Assembly: GCF_002843305.1 (NCBI RefSeq)
Contig: NZ_PGSG01000029.1
Coordinates: 107,723 to 171,722 of the forward strand
DNA length: 64,000 bases
Reading direction: 5' to 3'
Origin: Streptomyces barkulensis
Lineage (GTDB): Bacteria; Actinomycetota; Actinomycetes; Streptomycetales; Streptomycetaceae
A program made the translations under genes and the position numbers. How positions within the stretch are numbered: position 1 is the first letter of the stretch; each line of letters begins with the position of its first letter. A model generated the notes under the pieces. The model did not search any database. It had not been told where the DNA came from and saw nothing but the letters and a program-made list of their open reading frames with translations. Below are positions 55,090 through 64,000 of the stretch, in pieces.

Positions 55090-57201
55090 TTACGGCAGCT
55101 CCCAGACGTAAGCGATCGAATGACCGCCGAACTGGAACTGCCAGACGTACACGCCGTCGCGGCCCGCTGTGATGAGATGCCGACCGTCCGGGAGGAAACC
55201 GAGGGCTTCGGGCTTGGTCCGGTGGCCGCCTGTCATGAGATACAGCCGCCGCGCGGTCCTTGGATCCCAGAAACTCACTTCACCGTTGGTGCCGGCGGTG
55301 GCCAGGAGGTGGGAGTGCGGGAAAGCGAAGACATCGGTGGCCTGACCGGATCCCTGGCCCAGAGCGGCCAGTTGGCCGCCGGTGTCCGGGTCCAGCAGGT
55401 GTACGCCGGATCCGGCACCGACACCCAGGAGTTCCCCGTCCGGACTGAACGCGACGCGCCCCACATGCCCGCTGCCGACCAGGAAGAGGTACCGGGGCTT
55501 ACGCCACTTCCGAGCGTCCCAGAGGACCACGGAGCCGTCCGCGCCCCCGGCGCTCACCAGCCGTTGGCCGTCGGGCCGGAACGTCAGACCGGCCACCTCG
55601 CTCTCGTGGCACTGCACCCTTGCCACCTGTTTACCCGAGTGCGTGTCCACCACCCGTACCACCCCCGTGCTGGTCCCCATGGCCAGAGTGAACCCGTCGG
55701 GGCTGAAGGCCAGTGCGGTGATGAGCGGATCACGCCCCTGGGGGTCCTTGTCGATGCTGCGCTCCACCTGCCCCGTGAACGTGTCCCAGACGACGATCGA
55801 GCCGTCGGCACCGTCGGCGGCGAGCCGTCGGCTCCCCGGGGCGATGGCGATTCGTGTGGCGAGTGTCGCCTCGCCGTCCGCCAGGACGCGCGGCCGTTTC
55901 CGGGTCTCATCCCAGAGCCGAATGCTGCCGTCGTCGCTTGAGATGGCGAGGAAATCCCCTTTCGGACCGTAGGTGATGGTCCGGACCTCGCCGTCAAGAC
56001 CGGGCAGTGTGCTCACGTGACGGCCCTGCACAGCCTCCCAGACCTGCGGGGGCCCGCCGTCGACCGAGATGGCGACCAACGGGATCGAGACCCCGGAGCG
56101 AATGGTCATGGCTGTGACCCGCCGCTCCTGCTCGGGGATGCCGGAGGTGCCCCAGACCGGCAAGGCGTGCAGTGGGTCGCTACGGGTGCGGCCACGGGTA
56201 CGGAAGACATGGTCCCGCACGGACTCAGCCGTCGGCGTGGGTACAGGGGTGGGCGCTGACGTGGGCGCGGGCGGGGATGCGGGCGCTGGTGTGGGCGCAG
56301 GCCCGGTGGCAGCACGCAGGGCGATGGGCCTGCCACCGGCCGGGCGTGGACGTCGCGACCGGCGACGCCGCTGGACCGGCCACCACAGATTCGCCGCGCC
56401 AGCGGTCGCGGGCGGCGCGGTGGCCGCCCGTGCGAGCCAGATCCGTCCCTCGCCTCCGAACACCCAGCGCTGCGGTGTTTGCTCGGCTCCCCGCTCCGCC
56501 ACATACGCGGACGCGTGGTCGAACGCGTCCTCGACCGAGATGTACCCGTCGCCGTCCGCGTCGGCGGCGCCCGTACGGAGCCCGTCGACCAGACCGGTCG
56601 TGAACACCGAACCCTCCGGAACGGCCGTCCCCGTCAGGCTCTCGCCCTCGAAGGAGTACTCACGGGACCGCGAGGCCGTCAGAACGGCCCGCCCTCGCCC
56701 GTGCCCCACGATCCGGGACTCCAGGTCCACGTCACGCTCGCCGGACTTCGCCCCCTGCGCGAACGCACCACTGAAACAGCAGTCCAGGATGACGACCTGG
56801 CGCCGAGCCCGGCACTCGTCCAGTTGCTCCAGCAGCCATCCGGACTCGACACCGGTCGAGGCGAGCCGCCCCTTGCGGGTGTCCGCGCCCGCGAAGTACA
56901 GGCGCCCGCGCGCGTCGAGCAGACCGTGGCAGGAGAAATACACCAGCAGCAGCTCGTCCGTGCCCCGCCCGGAGAGGAAGTCGTCGACGCCACTGCGGAT
57001 CTCCTGCGCTGTCGGGTCGGTGAGCCCGCGCACGTCGAAGCCGCCGATCTCCGGGGCGCCCAGAACCTCCGCGAGCGCCTCCGCGTCCCTGGCCGGGGCC
57101 CGAAGCCGGGCCAGCCCGGCGTCCGCGTACGCGGACACGGCGACGACGAGCGCGGACCGCCGCCCGGGCGGCAGCTCAGGAAGTGATGTTCTGCCGCTCA
57201 A
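55090..57201 (-). CDS. Caspase-like (peptidase C14) protein with WD40 propeller
   Basis: 703 residues. The N-terminal caspase-fold domain has catalytic His92 (LLLVYFSCHGLLDARGR) and Cys142 (VVILDCCFSGAFAQG). An EF-hand-like loop (ADADGDGYISVEDAFDHA) lies near 225-240. A Pro/Ala/Thr linker (about 300-335) leads to about seven WD40 repeats (GSIRLWDETRK, GSIVVWDTFTGQ, GSVVLWDARKW, GEVSFWDPRTA, DGVYVWQFQ). It probably acts as a protease triggered through the propeller. The TTG start overlaps the EACC1 gene by 26 bp. It fits the effector slot of EACC1-linked conflict systems. Confidence 0.9.
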   Translation of the reverse strand: MSGRTSLPELPPGRRSALVVAVSAYADAGLARLRAPARDAEALAEVLGAPEIGGFDVRGLTDPTAQEIRSGVDDFLSGRGTDELLLVYFSCHGLLDARGRLYFAGADTRKGRLASTGVESGWLLEQLDECRARRQVVILDCCFSGAFAQGAKSGERDVDLESRIVGHGRGRAVLTASRSREYSFEGESLTGTAVPEGSVFTTGLVDGLRTGAADADGDGYISVEDAFDHASAYVAERGAEQTPQRWVFGGEGRIWLARAATAPPATAGAANLWWPVQRRRRSRRPRPAGGRPIALRAATGPAPTPAPASPPAPTSAPTPVPTPTAESVRDHVFRTRGRTRSDPLHALPVWGTSGIPEQERRVTAMTIRSGVSIPLVAISVDGGPPQVWEAVQGRHVSTLPGLDGEVRTITYGPKGDFLAISSDDGSIRLWDETRKRPRVLADGEATLATRIAIAPGSRRLAADGADGSIVVWDTFTGQVERSIDKDPQGRDPLITALAFSPDGFTLAMGTSTGVVRVVDTHSGKQVARVQCHESEVAGLTFRPDGQRLVSAGGADGSVVLWDARKWRKPRYLFLVGSGHVGRVAFSPDGELLGVGAGSGVHLLDPDTGGQLAALGQGSGQATDVFAFPHSHLLATAGTNGEVSFWDPRTARRLYLMTGGHRTKPEALGFLPDGRHLITAGRDGVYVWQFQFGGHSIAYVWELP

Positions 57202-57559
57202 GCCAGATCTCTATCAGTCGGTCCTGCTGCTCCGAACTGATGCCCGTCACCTTCAGCGAGTCCTCGCCGAACGTGATCTCCACCGACTTCTCACTGCGCG
57301 CCGCCCACCGCTTGACGGCGCCCACCACGGCACGCGCGCCCTGTGCTATGCCGACCCGGACGAGCAGCGCGCCCACCGTGGTGCCCACACCCTTGGCCAG
57401 CGGGGGCAGGTCGTCCGCAGCCAGCGGATCGACGCCCGCCACATCCAGTTCGAGCAGTTCGGTCCGCAACTGGCCCGCCAGATAATCCAGTTCGGCGCCA
57501 TCCTCGTCCGCTTCGGGGACGACCCGCAGCACCAGCGACTCCGTGGTCATATCGCCCAT
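57176..57559 (-). CDS. EACC1-like effector-associated protein
   Basis: 127 residues. The pattern (TESLVLRVVPEADEDGAELD; LPPLAKGVGTTVGALLVRVG; AVKRWAARSEKSVEITFGED) matches effector-associated constant component 1, a small protein found next to varied protease or toxin effectors in bacterial conflict systems. A good ribosome site (GAGGAA) precedes the ATG at 57559. It overlaps the caspase gene by 26 bp and lies 7 bp after the DUF397 gene, so all three form one operon. Its activity is unknown; a coupling or adaptor role is assumed. Confidence 0.78.
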   Translation of the reverse strand: MGDMTTESLVLRVVPEADEDGAELDYLAGQLRTELLELDVAGVDPLAADDLPPLAKGVGTTVGALLVRVGIAQGARAVVGAVKRWAARSEKSVEITFGEDSLKVTGISSEQQDRLIEIWLERQNITS

Positions 57560-57566
57560 GACTTCC

Positions 57567-57740
57567 TCACCTTCCGTTGCCGAGTGCGACGAGGGCCGCC
57601 CGGGCGGCGGGGGAGCCGGCGCACACCGGGTCGTCCGGGGACCTGGAGCCGTGTGTGTGGACGGCGGAGGAACGAGCGGCGGCCTCGGCGCAGTCGCCGG
57701 CTTCGCCCCCGCTGCGGTCCGACCCGGACCAACCGGTCAT
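57567..57740 (-). CDS. DUF397-like small protein
   Basis: 57 residues. It aligns by eye with DUF397: WSGSDRSGGEAGDCAEAAAR, then VHTHGSRSPDDP and SPAARAALVAL, compared with the usual Trp-Ser-Ser, Cys-Val-Glu-Val-Ala, Arg-Asp-Ser-Lys and Phe-Xaa-Xaa-Trp pattern. GGAGG lies 5 nt before the ATG. DUF397 (BldB-related) genes normally sit after an XRE/DUF5753 regulator, as at 61997; here the partner is an EACC1-caspase pair instead. Confidence 0.62.
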   Translation of the reverse strand: MTGWSGSDRSGGEAGDCAEAAARSSAVHTHGSRSPDDPVCAGSPAARAALVALGNGR

Positions 57741-58106
57741 GGCACCCTCCGAGAACGCTCCGGCAGACGGCGCCGTCCTCCGGAGGGCGGCGCCCACGAT
57801 CACAGCATTCCACAGGAGACTGACAGGGACTCACCTCGCCGGAAAAGCGGGTGAAGTACCTGCCGCCCTCGACTCATGAGGAACTCGCCGGTGCCCCGAA
57901 CAGGTTCGCCCTCCCGGGAACCACCGGGCGCGGGTGCGGGCGACCGGCCGTGCCGGCACACACCGCCGGGGCAGGGGGTTGCCGGACCGGCAAACGGGCT
58001 CGCCCTCCGGGCGGGGTCTCCCAGATGATCGGAGCCGAGCCGCCGGAGGGCCGGAGAAGACCGGCCCGCCCCACGGCGGCGCCCCACGGCCCTTGAGGAG
58101 GCCCCC
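57741..58106. other. Divergent intergenic region, no gene seen
   Basis: It must hold promoters for the DUF397-EACC1-caspase operon (minus) and the hydrolase gene (plus). I could not assign -35/-10 boxes with confidence. Confidence 0.4.
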
Positions 58107-59099
58107 ATGCCACAGCACGACGGGCGACACACCACGGAGACCACCCACCGGTCGGTGCCCTCGCCGGGAGGCCGGATCCACCTGGTGGAGCAGGGCAGCG
58201 GGCCGCTGGTGCTGCTCGTCCACGGCTTCCCGGAGTCCTGGTACTCCTGGCGCCACCAGCTGCCGGCCCTCGCGGCGGCGGGATACCGCGCGGTCGCGAT
58301 CGACGTGCGCGGCTACGGCCGCTCCTCCAGACCGGCCGCCACGGACGCCTACCGGATGCTTCACCTGGTGGAGGACAACGTCGCGGTGGTACGCGCCCTG
58401 GGCGAGGAGACGGCGGTGGTCGTCGGCCACGACTGGGGCTCGCCCATCGCCGCGAACTCCGCGCTGCTCAGACCGGAGGTCTTCCGCGCCGTGGGACTGC
58501 TGAGCGTCCCCTACAGCCCGCGCGGCGGGCCGCGCCCCGGCGAGGTCTTCGCACGGATGGGAGGGGAGGAGGAACTCTACGTCTCCTACTTCCAGCGGCC
58601 CGGCCGCGCCGAGGCCGAGATCGAACCCGATGTGCGCGGCTGGCTCGCGGGCCTCTACGCGGCCCTGTCCGCCGACACCATGCCCGCACCTGGCGCCCCC
58701 GACCCGCACTTCGTCGGCAGGGGCGCGACGATGCGGGAGCGGTTCCCCGCCGGCCGGCTGCCCGCCTGGCTGGGTGAGGAGGAACTCGACTTCTACGCTG
58801 GGGAGTTCGAGCGCACCGGCTTCACCGGGGCACTCAACCGTTACCGCAACATGGACCGCGACTGGGAGGACCTCGCCGCCTTCGACGGCGCCCCCGTCAC
58901 CCAGCCCTCGCTGTTCATCGGCGGCGGCCTGGACGCCTCCACGACCTGGCTGGCCGACGCGATCGAGGCGTATCCGACCACGCTGCCCGGCCTGGTGGCC
59001 TCCCATATCCTCGACGGCTGCGGCCACTGGATCCAGCAGGAGCGGCCCGCCGAGGTCAACCGCCTGCTGACCGACTGGCTCGCCACCCTGCCCGCCTGA
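58107..59099 (+). CDS. Alpha/beta-hydrolase, epoxide-hydrolase-like
   Basis: 330 residues. Oxyanion motif LLVHGFPESWYSWRHQ, nucleophile Asp in VVGHDWGSPIAAN, and late His in DGCGHWIQQERPAEVN, with cap residues (RYRNMDRDWEDL) typical of soluble epoxide hydrolases. Aspartate rather than serine as nucleophile supports epoxide hydrolysis over esterase activity. GAGGAGG upstream of the ATG. It is monocistronic, next to a MarR gene. Confidence 0.9.
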   Translation: MPQHDGRHTTETTHRSVPSPGGRIHLVEQGSGPLVLLVHGFPESWYSWRHQLPALAAAGYRAVAIDVRGYGRSSRPAATDAYRMLHLVEDNVAVVRALGEETAVVVGHDWGSPIAANSALLRPEVFRAVGLLSVPYSPRGGPRPGEVFARMGGEEELYVSYFQRPGRAEAEIEPDVRGWLAGLYAALSADTMPAPGAPDPHFVGRGATMRERFPAGRLPAWLGEEELDFYAGEFERTGFTGALNRYRNMDRDWEDLAAFDGAPVTQPSLFIGGGLDASTTWLADAIEAYPTTLPGLVASHILDGCGHWIQQERPAEVNRLLTDWLATLPA

Positions 59100-59190
59100 A
59101 CCGCGCCTCCTGCCGTACCTCCGCCCGCACCACCTGGGCGGCGCCCCCGCGCGGCGCCGTGTGCCGGGCGGGCGGGGCGGGGCGGGTGGA

Positions 59191-59631
59191 TCAGTGCGGT
59201 TCGTGGTGGGTGAGGACACGGCCGAGCAGGCGGGTCAGGGTCTGCCGGTCCTCGGCCGACAGCGGCCCGAGCAGGTCGTCCTGCACCCGGTCGAGCACCT
59301 CGTCCATGCGCCGCAGTTGCCGCAGGCCGTCCTCGGTGAGCGTCACCCTGTTGCGCCGTCCGTGGTCCGGGTCCGGCGTCCGGTCGACGAAGCCCCGCTC
59401 GGCCAGTTCGCCGACGGCCGCCACGACGTCGCTGCGGTCGACTCGGCACCGGCGGCCGAGCTCGGCCTGGCTCGCGGGCCCGAACTCGTGCAGAGCGGCC
59501 AGGATACGGTAGTGGTATCCGCGCGCCCCGGTGGCCGCGAAGCCGTCGAAGGCCAACCGGCGTGCGTACAAGGACAGTTGGCCGATCAGCCAGCTCGGCT
59601 TCGTCGTCAGGCGCTCGGGGGGCTCGTCCAT
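59191..59631 (-). CDS. MarR-family transcriptional regulator
   Basis: 146 residues: QAELGRRCRVDRSDVVAAVG recognition region, PDPDHGRRNRVTLTEDGLRQ wing, and a C-terminal dimer helix. The ATG at 59631 is preferred over the one at 59667 because it starts family homology and lies just inside two palindromic operators. Divergent from the SnoaL-like gene, which it probably represses together with itself. Confidence 0.88.
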   Translation of the reverse strand: MDEPPERLTTKPSWLIGQLSLYARRLAFDGFAATGARGYHYRILAALHEFGPASQAELGRRCRVDRSDVVAAVGELAERGFVDRTPDPDHGRRNRVTLTEDGLRQLRRMDEVLDRVQDDLLGPLSAEDRQTLTRLLGRVLTHHEPH

Positions 59632-59648
59632 GGGTTCCACTCTAAACG

Positions 59649-59694
59649 GTGTTGGTTCGACCAACACACTGCCTTAGTGTTGGTCGGACCAACA
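59649..59694. promoter_or_regulatory. Two MarR operators in the divergent promoter
   Basis: GTGTTGGTTCGACCAACAC (59649-59667) and GTGTTGGTCGGACCAACA (59677-59694) are near-identical palindromes with centres 28 bp apart. They lie between the MarR and SnoaL-like starts, ideal for autoregulation and control of both genes. Confidence 0.82.
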
Positions 59695-59719
59695 TTTTTT
59701 CCACAGCAAGGGGGATGCC

Positions 59720-60130
59720 GTGCCCGACGACACCCGGACCGCCGACCGCATCGAGATCGCCGACCTGTTCGCCCGTCTGGCCAACCTGCTGGACGAACAC
59801 CGCCACGAGGACGCCCACACCGTCTACAGCGACGACGTCGTGGTGCACTCACCGCGCGGCGAGCTGCACGGTCTCGGCGAGGTGACCGCCCTTCTGCGGC
59901 GGAGCCGGGTCGAGGGGGAGCGCACCCAGCATGTGCACGGGGACGTGCTGGTGAGCGTGGACGGCGACCGCGCCGAGGCCACCGCGAACCAGATCGTGTA
60001 CTTCCACCGCGACGGCGGACCGCCCCACCGCACGAGCGGCCTGCGGGTGGCGGGCACCGCCGTAAGGACCCCGGCGGGCTGGCGGTTCGGCGACATGCGG
60101 ATCACGCTCGCCTGGGCGCAGGGGGGGTGA
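59720..60130 (+). CDS. SnoaL-like (NTF2-fold) protein
   Basis: 136 residues, cone-shaped alpha+beta barrel family: IEIADLFARLANLLDEHRHE, YSDDVVVHSPRGELHGLGEV, RTPAGWRFGDMRITLAW. Members are small cyclases, isomerases, hydrolases or binding proteins; the sequence does not decide which. The GTG start at 59720 lies 25 bp after the second MarR operator, so it is the likely regulated target. Confidence 0.85.
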   Translation: MPDDTRTADRIEIADLFARLANLLDEHRHEDAHTVYSDDVVVHSPRGELHGLGEVTALLRRSRVEGERTQHVHGDVLVSVDGDRAEATANQIVYFHRDGGPPHRTSGLRVAGTAVRTPAGWRFGDMRITLAWAQGG

Positions 60131-60271
60131 CGGGCAGGGGCGGGCCCGGAGCCCGCCCCTGCCGCGATCCCCGTCCGGGCGCTGAGCGGGCCGGGGCATA
60201 GCGTGGTGCGGTGAACGAGGGCGCGGGCGGACCCGCGACCGCCCGGTGGCAGGGATGCGGGGGAGTCGAGG

Positions 60272-60973
60272 ATGACGGGGAAGACCGGATCGCGGGCGCG
60301 GCGCAGGGTCGTCGGCGCGGGAGTGGCGGCGGCCGTGCTGGCGGCCCTGGCCACGGCGGGGTGGTACGGCTACGTGTGGCTGGCCGAGCCGATGGACGTC
60401 CTGTCGAGCACCGGCGAGGTCGACGCGGCCAGTCGCGATGCCGGTCCGGAGGGGGAACGCCGCCTGGAGGAGATCGTCGACCGCCTGCCGGGCGTGTCAC
60501 GGCAGTTGGGCGCCGCCGCGAAGGACCACTGCCTGCGCCACCCCGCCTTCGAGGGCGAGCCGCCCGGCCCGCTGGGCTGCCAGTGGCGGCTGGAGCGGTA
60601 CGTCGTCCTCGACGGCGACCCGGGCGAGGTCGGCGAGAAGTGGGCGGAGGCGCTCGGCGAGGACCGGTGGACCGGCTCGCCGGAACCGCTGCCGGTGAAC
60701 TTCTCCCCTTCCTCCGAACGGTACGAGTACCGCGACGTGCGCACCCGCGACCGCCTCGTCGTCACGCTGGTCCGGGACGGCGCCGACCTGCCGCTGCTGT
60801 ACGCCCCGCCCACCATCGAGCCGTTCGTCGAACACGAGCGGGGGCGGCGGGACTTCACCGGGCGGGGGGCGGCGCGGGAGGCGGTGGCGGAAGGACGCCG
60901 GGTCGCCAGGGTCTCGCTGCTGCACGCCTACCACGCCCAGGAGGGCGACGCCCCCTTCGAGCCGCTGCGCTGA
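60272..60973 (+). CDS. Hypothetical membrane-anchored protein
   Basis: 233 residues. A basic N-terminus and one membrane helix (VVGAGVAAAVLAALATAGWYGYV without cleavage site, about 13-35; written here only as a span) precede an extracytoplasmic region with two Cys (DHCLRHPAF, GCQWRLERYVV) that may pair. Family unknown; similar proteins occur in other Streptomyces. GGGAG precedes the ATG. Confidence 0.72.
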   Translation: MTGKTGSRARRRVVGAGVAAAVLAALATAGWYGYVWLAEPMDVLSSTGEVDAASRDAGPEGERRLEEIVDRLPGVSRQLGAAAKDHCLRHPAFEGEPPGPLGCQWRLERYVVLDGDPGEVGEKWAEALGEDRWTGSPEPLPVNFSPSSERYEYRDVRTRDRLVVTLVRDGADLPLLYAPPTIEPFVEHERGRRDFTGRGAAREAVAEGRRVARVSLLHAYHAQEGDAPFEPLR

Positions 60974-61118
60974 CCGCCCGTGCCCTGGCGGTGGACCGCG
61001 TACGCCGGGTGACCGTACGCGCACTCCGGGTGGACGGCGCGCGGCCCTTTCGGTAACTCTGGGCGGGTTCGGCCGCGGGGGAGACCGCGCGTACAGCACA
61101 GCACCGGGAGGGCCGCCC

Positions 61119-62000
61119 ATGACCACAGACGACGCCTGCGCCACGGAGGAAGTGGATCCGGGAGCGGACCCTGAAGTGGACCTGGGAGGGGAGCCGACCC
61201 CCTCGAGCAGCCTGCGCACCTTCGGCGCGGTCGTCCAGGCCCTGCGCGAGCACGCGGGCCTGAGCCGCGCCGAACTCGGCACCTGGGTGCGGTACTCCAA
61301 GCACACGGTGGCCTCGGTGGAACTGGGCCGCCGGATGCCCGACGAGTCCTTCGTGGAACTGGCCGAGATCGCCCTCGGCGACACCGGCGCCCTGCGCAAG
61401 GCCGCCAAGTACCTGACACGCGGCGAACCGGGCCTGGCCGCCTGGTTCTGCCAGTGGGCCCGCCTGGAACGGCTCGCGGTGAGCCTGGCCACGTACGAGT
61501 GCCGGCTGGTGCCGGGGCTGTTGCAGACGGAGGGGTACGCGCGCGCCGTGTTCGAAAACAGCATCCCTCCGCTGTCCGACGAGCAGATGGAAGCGCAGGT
61601 GGCCGCTCGACTGGACCGGCAGCGGATCATCAGGGAACGCCCCAACACCTTGTTCAGCTTCGTCATGGAGGAGTACATCGTCAGGCGCCGCCTCGGCGGT
61701 GACGAGGTGGCGCGTGAACAGCTGGACCACATCTTGACCGTCGCCCGACTTCGCAATGTGTCCGTCCAGATCATGCCGACCGACACCGTGTGCCACGCGG
61801 GGCTCGACGGTCCGCTCGCCCTCCTGGAGACACGGGACGGGAAGCGCCTCGCCTACTCGGAGGGGCAGGAGAGCGGCCGCTTCATCGCCGACCCGAAAGA
61901 GGCCGCCACTCTGCATCAGCGATATGCGACACTCCGCGCACAGGCCCTCAGCCCTTACGAGTCCACGGGCCTGCTGGAGCGGATCAGAGGAGCGCTATGA
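61119..62000 (+). CDS. XRE-family regulator with DUF5753 domain
   Basis: 293 residues. The N-terminal HTH reads VQALREHAGLSRAELGTWVR and YSKHTVASVELGRRMP. The C-terminal DUF5753 domain includes YECRLVPGLLQTEGYARAVF and NVSVQIMPTDTVCHAGLDGP. These regulators always sit next to DUF397 genes in Streptomyces and often affect development or antibiotic production. The stop overlaps the DUF397 start by ATGA, so both are made together. Confidence 0.92.
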   Translation: MTTDDACATEEVDPGADPEVDLGGEPTPSSSLRTFGAVVQALREHAGLSRAELGTWVRYSKHTVASVELGRRMPDESFVELAEIALGDTGALRKAAKYLTRGEPGLAAWFCQWARLERLAVSLATYECRLVPGLLQTEGYARAVFENSIPPLSDEQMEAQVAARLDRQRIIRERPNTLFSFVMEEYIVRRRLGGDEVAREQLDHILTVARLRNVSVQIMPTDTVCHAGLDGPLALLETRDGKRLAYSEGQESGRFIADPKEAATLHQRYATLRAQALSPYESTGLLERIRGAL

Positions 62001-62185
62001 GCAGCAACACCGAACTGGCCTGGTTCAAGTCCAGTTACAGCGGAACCCAGGGCGACAACTGTATCGAGGTCGCCGTCACCGGGCAGGCCGTGCACGTGCG
62101 GGACTCCAAGGACGTGAGCCGCCCGGCCTTCGCGGTCGGCCGCGAGGGCTGGGGCCGGTTCGTGCGGCACATAACGGGGGAGTAG
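61997..62185 (+). CDS. DUF397 protein
   Basis: 62 residues: [40 protein letters not shown] and WGRFV are the standard DUF397 features. Partner, probably antagonist or cofactor, of the XRE/DUF5753 regulator encoded upstream (coupled by ATGA). Confidence 0.92.
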   Translation: MSSNTELAWFKSSYSGTQGDNCIEVAVTGQAVHVRDSKDVSRPAFAVGREGWGRFVRHITGE

Positions 62186-62215
62186 CGCGGGACGCACCCC
62201 GGCGGAAGAAGCTCC

Positions 62216-62255
62216 AGCGAGGCGGGCGGCACCCACGGGTGCCGCCCGCCTCGCT
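62216..62255 (+). terminator. Strong hairpin terminator after the XRE-DUF397 pair
   Basis: Perfect 19-bp arms (62216-62234 and 62237-62255, arm AGCGAGGCGGGCGGCACCC) separate the operon from dnaK. Confidence 0.8.
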
Positions 62256-62294
62256 GTGTCTCCGGATGGCGGCCTCCGGCCGCGCCCGGCCGCA

Positions 62295-62315
62295 CTTGAC
62301 TTGGGTCGACTCAAG
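62295..62315 (+). promoter_or_regulatory. HAIR element (HspR operator) upstream of dnaK
   Basis: CTTGACT, 7 nt, ACTCAAG: one base from the HAIR consensus CTTGAGT-N7-ACTCAAG bound by HspR. TTGACT at 62296-62301 can serve as the -35, so HspR binding would block the promoter. Confidence 0.85.
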
Positions 62316-62399
62316 TTTTATGCAGGAGGTACAGGCATAAGAAGCCCGGTTCCCGCACCGTGCGCCGGTGGGCGGCGGTGGCGAGAGGAGGGACCACAA

Positions 62400-64000
<1,601 letters not shown>

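Noticed and set aside
56069..57823. 584-codon plus-strand frame opposite the caspase gene
   Set aside because: Ser/Arg/Pro-rich shadow; the minus strand has catalytic His and Cys motifs and WD40 repeats.
60211..61056. 281-codon frame overlapping the membrane-anchored protein gene
   Set aside because: Arg/Gly-rich, no structure, and the alternative frame has a membrane helix and ribosome site.

Overview
The window is typical Streptomyces chromosome. GC content is very high, GTG and TTG starts are frequent, several genes look leaderless, and it carries actinobacterial hallmark families: XRE/DUF5753 with DUF397, an MsiK-dependent type of sugar transporter, and a HAIR-controlled dnaK. I see no rRNA, tRNA or CRISPR array.

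Layout. 0-5.8 kb is ordinary chromosome: a MarR regulator cut by the window start, an SDR/DUF2867 protein, an APC permease and a TRAM-domain RNA methyltransferase. The last codons of that methyltransferase gene (5728-5797) recur at 22338 and 24874. Each downstream copy has the same spacing to a 20-bp arm-like repeat. This marks two integrative elements in tandem, with no recombinase gene left in either. The first element (about 16.6 kb) holds a broken TIGR02391-family gene, an IS5-family insertion sequence, a PIN protein and a complete mannan-utilisation locus. That locus has two secreted GH5 mannanases, a GH2 beta-mannosidase, an ABC sugar importer without its ATPase, mannose-6-phosphate isomerase, a ROK sugar kinase and a LacI repressor. 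A shared palindrome, TNAACCGGTNNA, lies before its transcription units. The second element (about 2.5 kb) holds one DUF234-type ATPase behind a 34-bp palindrome.

25-40 kb has secreted and envelope functions: an RTX-repeat protein, an AA10 lytic polysaccharide monooxygenase behind a CebR operator, remnants of dTDP-deoxysugar genes around an intact reductase, a penicillin-binding protein, a GH62/CBM13 arabinofuranosidase, a spermidine-synthase-like membrane protein, a pentapeptide-repeat protein, and a cobalt ECF importer (cbiMNQO) under a cobalamin riboswitch.

40-64 kb is regulatory and conflict-related. A coupled operon encodes an MbcA/DUF2384-like antitoxin, a RES-domain toxin and a CHAT protease, with a membrane/coiled-coil gene just upstream. 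A second set encodes DUF397, EACC1 and a caspase-WD40 protein. Between them are a MerR-MFS pair with a visible operator, a rifampicin monooxygenase (rox) with a rifamycin-associated element, a GlxA/DJ-1 pair and a MerR regulator fused to a DNA sliding-clamp-like domain. The window ends with a hydrolase, a MarR/SnoaL pair with two operators, an XRE-DUF397 pair and the start of dnaK behind a HAIR element.

Strongest leads: the tandem recombinase-less islands, the RES/MbcA-like/CHAT operon, the DUF397-EACC1-caspase operon, and the MerR-clamp fusion.
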